The position numbers were made by a program, and so were the translations under genes. The notes under the pieces were generated by a model, which worked only from the letters and a program-made list of their open reading frames with translations, was not told where the DNA came from and ran no database searches. From SZAS-79 sp038319115 (GTDB taxonomy: Bacteria > Pseudomonadota > Gammaproteobacteria > Burkholderiales > SG8-39), in contig JBBQCV010000103.1 of assembly GCA_038319115.1 (NCBI GenBank), positions 1 through 12,197 on the forward strand: a DNA stretch of 12,197 bases, read 5' to 3'. Shown piece after piece: positions 7,115 to 12,197 of the stretch (its first letter is position 1; each line of letters opens with the position of its first letter).

Positions 7115-7254
7115 TGCGGCGCGACCCCGGCGCGGCGCATGAGGTCCCATGATTTTGCGGTTTTCGGCGCGGCCGCGAATATCGCTGCCGCGGCGAGGGC
7201 CACGACGCGCGCGGCATGGTTCAGTTTTTGCAATCCGCTTCCAGTGACTGGCAT
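7111..7254 (-). CDS. Small coupled ORF with a hydrophobic stretch, function unknown
   Basis: A possible 47-residue peptide. The ATG at 7254 is preceded by GAGAGGGAA with six bases of spacing, the best ribosome binding site in this operon. Its TGA overlaps the ATG of the flavoprotein gene as ATGA. The flavoprotein has no good site of its own, so this ORF may act as a translational coupler. The peptide has the hydrophobic run AARVVALAAAAIFAAA (about residues 14-29) followed by basic KTAKSWDLMRRAG, so it could be a single membrane segment or an uncleaved signal. I recognise no family. The alternative is that it is only a leader read through by chance, but spacing on both sides (47 bases to the upstream stop, 4-base overlap downstream) favours a real gene. 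Confidence 0.5.
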   Translation of the reverse strand: MPVTGSGLQKLNHAARVVALAAAAIFAAAPKTAKSWDLMRRAGVAPQ

Positions 7255-7301
7255 GGCAAGTTCCCTCTCGTAGATTCGTGTTGTGGTTGCAAGCTGCGGC
7301 G

Positions 7302-10300
7302 TCATGGAAGCCGCGCCGGCGAAAACGGTCGCGCATCGCGGCGCGTCGGGCGGCCAAGGATCAGGTCGGCGCACAGGCGGCCCACCGCCGGCGCCAGCGT
7401 CATCCCGTTCTGCGTGACCGCATGAAAAAGCCCCGCCACCCTGCCAGACTCGCCGATGACCGGCGGCGTGACGAACGCGGTGCCGGTCCAGGAGCGCAGC
7501 ACCAGCAGCGCGCCCAGGCCGGGCAGCATGCGGGTCACCACCGCGAGGTTACCCGAGATCCCTTGCAACGATGGGCGCATGCGCTGCGCGTGCGCGTCCC
7601 ACGATGCGCGCCAGCCGCCACCGATGATGAGGTTGCCGCTGGCGGCCTGCTTCAGCGTCAGGCGTCGCGTCGCATGCGCGAGGTGATACGGAATCGTCGG
7701 CGGAAGCGCTTCGGTCACCAGCATCTGGATCGGGTTGGGGCGCACCGGCAGCGCGTCACCGGCCAGCGCGCCGATCGCGCCGGCCCACGCGCCGGCTGCA
7801 TTCACTACGCGACGGGCGACCACCCTTCCGCGCGTGGTCTCGACCACGAACCCGCTGCCGGTCTTGGCGATCTTCACGACCCGCGTATCGGCGTGCACCC
7901 TGACGCCGGCGGCGAGCGCCGCGGCGAGCATGGCCGGCGCGGCCTTCATCGGGTTGATCTTGCCTTCGTCGCGCGAAAGCGATGCGGCGATCACGCCGGG
8001 CGAAAGGTAAGGCGCGAGCGAGCGCGCCTCGTCGCCGCCGAGCATGTGGATTTCCAGCCCGGCTTCGCGCTCCCACGCGACCTTGCGCCGCAGGTGCGTG
8101 AGGCTCGCCTCGTCGTCGGCGACCGTGAGCCCGCCTTCGATGCCGATTTCGATGTCGGTTCCGGTTTCGCTCGCGAATTCGTCCCACAGGTAGACCGAGT
8201 CGCGCTGCATGGCCAGGGTGGAGACCGGCGAGCGCACGGCGGCTTCGGAGGTCAGGTCGGCGAACCCGAACGTCTGGAACTGCACGTGCAGGCTGCCCGC
8301 GTTGACGCCTGAAGCCTCCGCGTGCGGCTGGTGGCGCTCGAGCACCGCCACCGACTGGCCCGCGCGGGCCAATTCGCGCGCGGTGCACAACCCCACCACG
8401 CCGCCGCCGATCACGACGGTGTCGACTTCGTCGAGCTTCTCGCGGCAATCGCGTGCGGACGCAGGCGCGGACTCCTGCAGCGGCGCCATCACATCGATGC
8501 CGGCCTGGGTGCGGGCGAGCGAATCCATCGGCATCGGTCTCAGGGGCGCCTGCACTCGAAACCACGTGGCTTCGGTGGGCGCGGCGGCACCGGCCTCGGC
8601 CAGCAGGCGCACGATGGCCGGGGAGCAATAGCGTCCCTGGCAGTGGCCCATGCCGCAGCGCGTCGCGCGCTTGATCGACGCGAGGTCTTTTGCGCCGCCC
8701 GCGATCTCGGCGCGCACCGGGCCGAAGGGCACGCCTTCGCAGCGGCACAGCAGGGTGTCGTCGCGCGCGAGGCTGGATGCGCAATCGGGCGCCGCGAACG
8801 CGCGCCAGAGGCTGCGCTGGAAGGCGGTTTCGCGGCCGAGCCCCGCCGCAGCCACCTGCGCCTGCGCATTGCGCTCCGCGTCTTCACCGGCCAGGTCGCG
8901 CGCGGCGGCCAGGCCGGCGAGCCGGCCCTGGTGCAAGGCCGCGTGCGCGCCCCACGGCCCGCCTGCGTCGCCGGCGACAAACACGCTGACGATGGAAGTG
9001 CGCATGTTCTTGTCGCGCACCGCGACCAGCGCCTGGCGGGCATCGACTTCATGCCGGCAGCCCAGCAAGCGGGTGATTTCGGTCGACGGCGCAAAGCCAT
9101 AGCCGGTGCACACCACGTCGACATCGAACCCGGTTTCGCCACGCGAATCCGCCCCACGCGTCGTGCCGCTCCCCTGGCGCAGCGCGCCACCGACTCCCAC
9201 TGCCGCGAGAACAGCGCGCTCGGCACGGCCTTCGCCTTCAACGCGCGCCAGCACATGCCCGTGCAATACCGGCACGCCGTAGCGGCGCAGTGTGGCGAGA
9301 TAACCGATACCCGCGCGCAGCAGGTCCGGGCGCAGGCGAGCCATCGCGAGCAGGTCTTTCCAGGGCGCGTGCAGCGGCGAGCGCGCGGCCTCGGCCACGG
9401 CAACCACCTCCACGCCGTTGCGCACCAGGTCGGCCGCAACCTGCAAATTGAGCGGCCCGTTGCCCGCCACCAGCACGCGCCGGCCCGGCGCGACCTGATA
9501 GGCGCGCGCGAGGGTCTGCGCGGCGCCGGTGTTCATCACCCCCGGCAAGGTCCATCCCGGCACGGCCCACGCCTTTTCATAGGCGCCCGTGGCGACCACC
9601 ACGCGCAACGCCGAAACCTCGAGCACCCCCTCGCGGTCATGCGCATGCACGGTGATGCCCTGGTCGCCGGTCGCATCGTCGCCGCCTGCGCAGAGCGCCC
9701 GGGCGTCCCACACCGTGCACAGGTTGTAGAAGCGCACGCCGAGGGCCTGCACACGCGCCACGAGCGCGGCACCGGCGGCGAACTGGCCGTCGGGCGCCGC
9801 TCCCGTCTGCCGGTGGCTGGTGGCCACGGGCTTGAAATACTGTCCGCCCGGCGCGCTGCGCTCGTCGATGACGACGACGCTGAGCCCGGCCGCCGCCGCC
9901 GCCTCGGCCGCAGCCAGCCCCGCGGGGCCGGCGCCGATCACGAGCACCTGGGTTTCATCGCGCCGCAGGCCGGGTTCCGCGCCCGGCGCGGCGCCGAACG
10001 TGTCGGCCTCCGCGCCGGTCCGGACCCGGAGCCCGGGTTTCACCGTGGCCAGGCAGGCGCGCTCGCCCGGGCGACCGTCGATGCTCACGCGGCAGTCGAA
10101 GCACACCCCCATGCCGCAGTACACGCCGCGCGTCGCGCCCGAGGCATGCCTGCGCAGGTCCAGATGGCCGGCGGCGGTGAGCGTGGCGGCAAGGCTTTCG
10201 CCCGCCAGCGCGCGAACCGCCTTGCCGTCCACGTCGATTTCGATCCAGGGCCCGCTCGGTTCGAGGCCGGCCCGTCGCAATCGCAGCGCGTTGGGCCCGT

Positions 10301-10340
10301 TGTTCAGCGCGGGCAAGAGCAGAGGGGAAGTAGGCGGCAC
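7302..10340 (-). CDS. Single-chain fusion: ferredoxin, NAD/FAD oxidoreductase, BFD-like Fe-S and DAO-family dehydrogenase
   Basis: An uninterrupted frame of about 1000 codons. Residue numbers assume GTG at 10340. TTG at 10280 gives a tighter match to relatives, and the frame is open to TTG at 10520; none has a clear ribosome binding site. In order: a Fer2_4 domain with C75, C80, C83, C96; a pyridine-nucleotide-disulfide-type flavoprotein with GAGPAG (136-141), a second nucleotide site AGNGPL (about 292-297) and AGDAGG (456-461); a BFD-like cluster with C532, C534, C562, C567 and C572; an Ala/Ser linker; and from ~641 a D-amino-acid-oxidase-like domain with GGGVVG (645-650). These correspond to three polypeptides in HcnABC, opine oxidases and dye-linked proline dehydrogenases, which oxidise C-N bonds of amino acids or amines. 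The enzyme probably oxidises an amine or amino acid and passes electrons inward through its own clusters. Confidence 0.9.
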   Translation of the reverse strand: MPPTSPLLLPALNNGPNALRLRRAGLEPSGPWIEIDVDGKAVRALAGESLAATLTAAGHLDLRRHASGATRGVYCGMGVCFDCRVSIDGRPGERACLATVKPGLRVRTGAEADTFGAAPGAEPGLRRDETQVLVIGAGPAGLAAAEAAAAAGLSVVVIDERSAPGGQYFKPVATSHRQTGAAPDGQFAAGAALVARVQALGVRFYNLCTVWDARALCAGGDDATGDQGITVHAHDREGVLEVSALRVVVATGAYEKAWAVPGWTLPGVMNTGAAQTLARAYQVAPGRRVLVAGNGPLNLQVAADLVRNGVEVVAVAEAARSPLHAPWKDLLAMARLRPDLLRAGIGYLATLRRYGVPVLHGHVLARVEGEGRAERAVLAAVGVGGALRQGSGTTRGADSRGETGFDVDVVCTGYGFAPSTEITRLLGCRHEVDARQALVAVRDKNMRTSIVSVFVAGDAGGPWGAHAALHQGRLAGLAAARDLAGEDAERNAQAQVAAAGLGRETAFQRSLWRAFAAPDCASSLARDDTLLCRCEGVPFGPVRAEIAGGAKDLASIKRATRCGMGHCQGRYCSPAIVRLLAEAGAAAPTEATWFRVQAPLRPMPMDSLARTQAGIDVMAPLQESAPASARDCREKLDEVDTVVIGGGVVGLCTARELARAGQSVAVLERHQPHAEASGVNAGSLHVQFQTFGFADLTSEAAVRSPVSTLAMQRDSVYLWDEFASETGTDIEIGIEGGLTVADDEASLTHLRRKVAWEREAGLEIHMLGGDEARSLAPYLSPGVIAASLSRDEGKINPMKAAPAMLAAALAAGVRVHADTRVVKIAKTGSGFVVETTRGRVVARRVVNAAGAWAGAIGALAGDALPVRPNPIQMLVTEALPPTIPYHLAHATRRLTLKQAASGNLIIGGGWRASWDAHAQRMRPSLQGISGNLAVVTRMLPGLGALLVLRSWTGTAFVTPPVIGESGRVAGLFHAVTQNGMTLAPAVGRLCADLILGRPTRRDARPFSPARLP

Positions 10341-10611
10341 ACTTCGATGGTGCGGGCAGGGCCCGGTCCAGGCAAGCCCGAACGGGCGGTGTTTCACCGC
10401 ATCGAACGTGTGCCCCGCTTTAGTGGGAACGAGGCGCAAACTGCGTGCGAATGGAAGCAAATTTGGTGCATGGAGCGCTGTCGTCACGCACTTTGGCTTG
10501 GCGCGAGAGGCGCACGACAATTAACTCTTAGCACAGTTGGTGTGGTGCATTGCACCAGCGCAGCGTCGTGCTAATCCTTGCAAACGCAACCAATGCGGCG
10601 TAATTTGCCGC
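10341..10611. promoter_or_regulatory. Divergent control region between the redox operon and the marR-oxygenase unit
   Basis: About 270 bases with no convincing gene; an antisense open frame and an N-terminal extension of the fusion cross it but look non-coding. The part nearest marR (from about 10520) is AT-richer and holds the inverted repeats listed separately. A weak extended -10 (TG-C-TAATCC, 10569-10577) lies 16 bases after TTGCAC (10550-10555), a possible marR promoter. No clear promoter for the minus-strand operon could be chosen. Confidence 0.4.
10543..10557. promoter_or_regulatory. Perfect 15-base palindrome, candidate MarR operator
   Basis: TGGTGCA-T-TGCACCA is a perfect inverted repeat with 7-base arms and one central base. 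It overlaps the candidate -35 TTGCAC of marR and sits between the divergent units, the usual place for a MarR dimer site. Binding by this MarR protein is inferred, not shown. Confidence 0.5.
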
Positions 10612-10613
10612 AT
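10593..10613. promoter_or_regulatory. Inverted repeat overlapping the marR start codon
   Basis: ATGCGGC (10593-10599) and GCCGCAT (10607-10613) are perfect inverted arms around GTAATTT. The right arm contains the first two bases of the marR ATG. It could be a second MarR site for autorepression, or in RNA a hairpin that hides the start codon. A smaller TTGC-N4-GCAA repeat lies just upstream at 10578-10589. Confidence 0.4.
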
Positions 10614-11079
10614 GGCCGCGTTCGAACTCGAGAAGCATGCATTCTTCTGGATGACGCAGGTGATCTCCAGTCGCGACCGCCGCCTCGCAGAGGCCCTCGG
10701 CGCGCACGACCTGCGCGCGCCGGAGTGGCGCGTGCTCGCCACGCTGCACGCGCGCCAGCGCTGCTCGATGAGCGAGCTGGCCGACCTCGCCTCGATCGAG
10801 CGCTCCACGCTCACCCGCATCGTCGACCGCATGCAGCACGCGGGCTGGGTCACGCGACTGTCGGATGCGCAGGACATGCGCGTCACCCGCCTCGCCCCCA
10901 CCGCCGCGGGCGAAAAGCTGTTCGCGCGGGTGTGGCCGGCGGTGGAATCGCTCAACCGTGCCGCACTGGCAGGACTGCCCGATGGCGCGCCGGACCTGTT
11001 GCGCTGGACGCTCGAGCGCATGCGCGCCAACCTCGATGCGGGCCGCGCCGGGCCCGCGCAGACCGCATCCAGCGCCTGA
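10612..11079 (+). CDS. MarR-family transcriptional regulator
   Basis: A 155-residue winged-helix repressor. The ATG at 10612 gives MAAFELEKHAFFWMTQVISSRDR, a normal MarR N-terminal helix; the frame extends to a GTG at 10537, but that would run through both inverted repeats. The winged helix spans about 52-100: SMSELADLASIERSTLTRIVDRM holds the two HTH helices. The wing SDAQDMRVTRLAPTAAG has the D-x-R pair (D88, R90) typical of the family. MarR proteins bind palindromes as dimers and release DNA on binding phenolic or aromatic ligands. Its position, divergent from the redox operon and 51 bases ahead of a Rieske oxygenase gene, suggests local control of both by a pathway substrate. The last ~15 residues are Ala/Gly-rich. 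Confidence 0.92.
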   Translation: MAAFELEKHAFFWMTQVISSRDRRLAEALGAHDLRAPEWRVLATLHARQRCSMSELADLASIERSTLTRIVDRMQHAGWVTRLSDAQDMRVTRLAPTAAGEKLFARVWPAVESLNRAALAGLPDGAPDLLRWTLERMRANLDAGRAGPAQTASSA

Positions 11080-11130
11080 GCGCACCACCCCCCTACCCTT
11101 TCCACCCTGATGCCCCTGCCCGGAGGCCCC

Positions 11131-12197
11131 ATGCTCCAAGAAACCATCCCCGACATCGCCACGCTGGTCGAGCCCGACCGCGTGCACAAGTCGGTGTACA
11201 CCGACGAGCAACTGTTCAACCTCGAGATGGAGCGCATCCACGAGCGCGTCTGGATCTACTGCGGCCACGAGACCCAGGTCAGGAAGCCCGGCGACTACTA
11301 CACCGTTCAGATCGGCCGCCAGCCCATGATCATGGTGCGGGCAGGCGACGGCAAGGTGAACGTGCTCTACAACCGCTGCCCCCATCGGGGCTCGATGATC
11401 TGCGGCGATCGCAGCGGCAATACCGGCGAATTCTTCCGCTGCTCGTACCACGCGTGGACTTTCAACCACGACGGCAAGCTGAAGAACATCCCAATGATGG
11501 AATCAGGCTACCAGGGCACGCGCTGGACGCGCGACAACCCCGACTGCAACATGAAGCAGGCCGCGCGGGTGGAGAACTACCGCGGCTTCGTGTTCGCGAG
11601 CCTTGCGGCCGACGGCCCCACGCTGCTCGAGTTCCTCGGACCCTCGAAGGTCGCCTTCGACGACATCTGCGACCGCGCGCCCGAGGGCGAAGTCGAGGTG
11701 GTGCCGACGTGCTTTCGTATGATCCAGAATTCGAACTGGAAGATCTTCCTCGAGAACCAGCTCGACGCGTTGCACCCGTCGGTGACCCACCAGTCGACCG
11801 GCCGCGCCGCGCGCGAGGTGGAAGTGGAGATCGAAAAAGAGACCGGCAAGATCCCGCTTTCGTACCACATGCTGTCGGCGTTCGCGACCGTGACCATCGA
11901 CAAGTGGGACAACTTCCAGACCATCAACTATCCCAACGGCCACTGCATCCTGACCGGCTACATGGGCCTGCGCCCGCAGGATCCCGACACGCTCGCCTAC
12001 GAGAAGGCCCTCACCAAGGCGTACGGCGAGAAGAGGAAGGAGGCGATCCTCTCGACCAACATCCACCACGTGCTGATCTACCCGGGCCTGTCGGTGCAGT
12101 CGCCGCTGCAGCAGTTGCGCGCGGTGCGGCCGCTCGGCGTGAACAAGACCCTCACCGAGATCTGGCATTTCCGCCTCAAGGGGGCGCCCGAGCCCAT
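11131..12197 (+). CDS. Rieske ring-hydroxylating oxygenase alpha subunit, 3' end cut off
   Basis: 355 codons are visible from ATG at 11131, which follows GGAGG at 11122-11126. The Rieske 2Fe-2S ligands are C83, H85 in NRCPHRGSM and C104, H107 in RCSYHAWTF. The catalytic domain begins with NWKIFLENQLDALHPSVTH. This gives the D212-x2-H215-x4-H220 motif that bridges the Rieske centre and binds the mononuclear iron (naphthalene dioxygenase D205, H208, H213). The third iron ligand, an Asp near residue 362 in that enzyme, would fall beyond the window. Family members are 420-460 residues, so roughly 70-100 are missing. It hydroxylates an aromatic or related substrate using electrons from a ferredoxin/reductase, none of which is seen here beside it; a beta subunit may follow. 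Substrate unknown. Confidence 0.93.
   Translation, partial: MLQETIPDIATLVEPDRVHKSVYTDEQLFNLEMERIHERVWIYCGHETQVRKPGDYYTVQIGRQPMIMVRAGDGKVNVLYNRCPHRGSMICGDRSGNTGEFFRCSYHAWTFNHDGKLKNIPMMESGYQGTRWTRDNPDCNMKQAARVENYRGFVFASLAADGPTLLEFLGPSKVAFDDICDRAPEGEVEVVPTCFRMIQNSNWKIFLENQLDALHPSVTHQSTGRAAREVEVEIEKETGKIPLSYHMLSAFATVTIDKWDNFQTINYPNGHCILTGYMGLRPQDPDTLAYEKALTKAYGEKRKEAILSTNIHHVLIYPGLSVQSPLQQLRAVRPLGVNKTLTEIWHFRLKGAPEP

Noticed and set aside
7302..10340. Hydrogen cyanide synthase HcnABC
   Set aside because: Domain order is shared, but the same modules occur in many amine and amino-acid dehydrogenases, and nothing in the window points to glycine as substrate or to cyanide protection.
10341..10520. 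N-terminal extension of the fused dehydrogenase up to TTG at 10520
   Set aside because: The extra ~60 residues resemble no domain and run into the divergent control region; related ferredoxin domains start only ~15-35 residues before the VDGKAV segment.
8322..10574. 750-codon open frame on the plus strand opposite the fused dehydrogenase
   Set aside because: His/Arg/Ala-rich shadow of a high-GC gene; the minus-strand frame carries all the cofactor motifs.

Overview
High-GC DNA with tightly packed operons and typical proteobacterial gene families. The LivHMGF transporter, fused amine-type dehydrogenase, MarR regulator and Rieske oxygenase suggest a betaproteobacterium, probably of the Burkholderiales. 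That placement is inference; no RNA marker gene is present. Nothing in the window looks like an insertion sequence, prophage, CRISPR array, tRNA or rRNA.

Layout. (1) Bases 1-4022, plus strand: the 3' end of livH, then livM, livG and livF, a complete branched-chain/aromatic-acid type ABC importer lacking only its upstream part (the rest of livH and any binding protein). A small HTH_37-type regulator with its own palindromic operator follows, then a metallo-beta-lactamase-fold hydrolase. (2) Bases 4218-5000, plus strand: a two-gene envelope unit, a BON-domain lipoprotein and a secreted WxxGxW-repeat protein with a Lys/His-rich tail. It is closed by a good intrinsic terminator at 5051-5088 that probably also serves the converging minus-strand operon. 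(3) Bases 10340-5136, minus strand: a redox operon. It holds a ~1000-residue single-chain fusion (ferredoxin, NAD/FAD oxidoreductase, BFD-like Fe-S, D-amino-acid-oxidase-like), a tiny coupled ORF, a SdhA/FrdA-like flavoprotein and a stand-alone SdhB-N-terminus-like 2Fe-2S protein. The last three are linked by 4-base ATGA overlaps. (4) Bases 10612-12197, plus strand, divergent from (3): a MarR regulator and the start of a Rieske ring-hydroxylating oxygenase alpha subunit that runs off the window.

How it may work together (inference): the locus looks like a catabolic island. An importer brings in a small carboxylate, amino acid or aromatic acid. The MarR protein, with a perfect palindrome between the divergent units, controls a Rieske oxygenase on one side and a flavin/Fe-S dehydrogenase operon on the other. 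A hydrolase may act on an intermediate. No substrate can be read from the sequence. The most unusual parts are the three-in-one dehydrogenase and the two-subunit flavoprotein/2Fe-2S pair, which lacks the 3Fe-4S/4Fe-4S domain and carries an altered dicarboxylate site.
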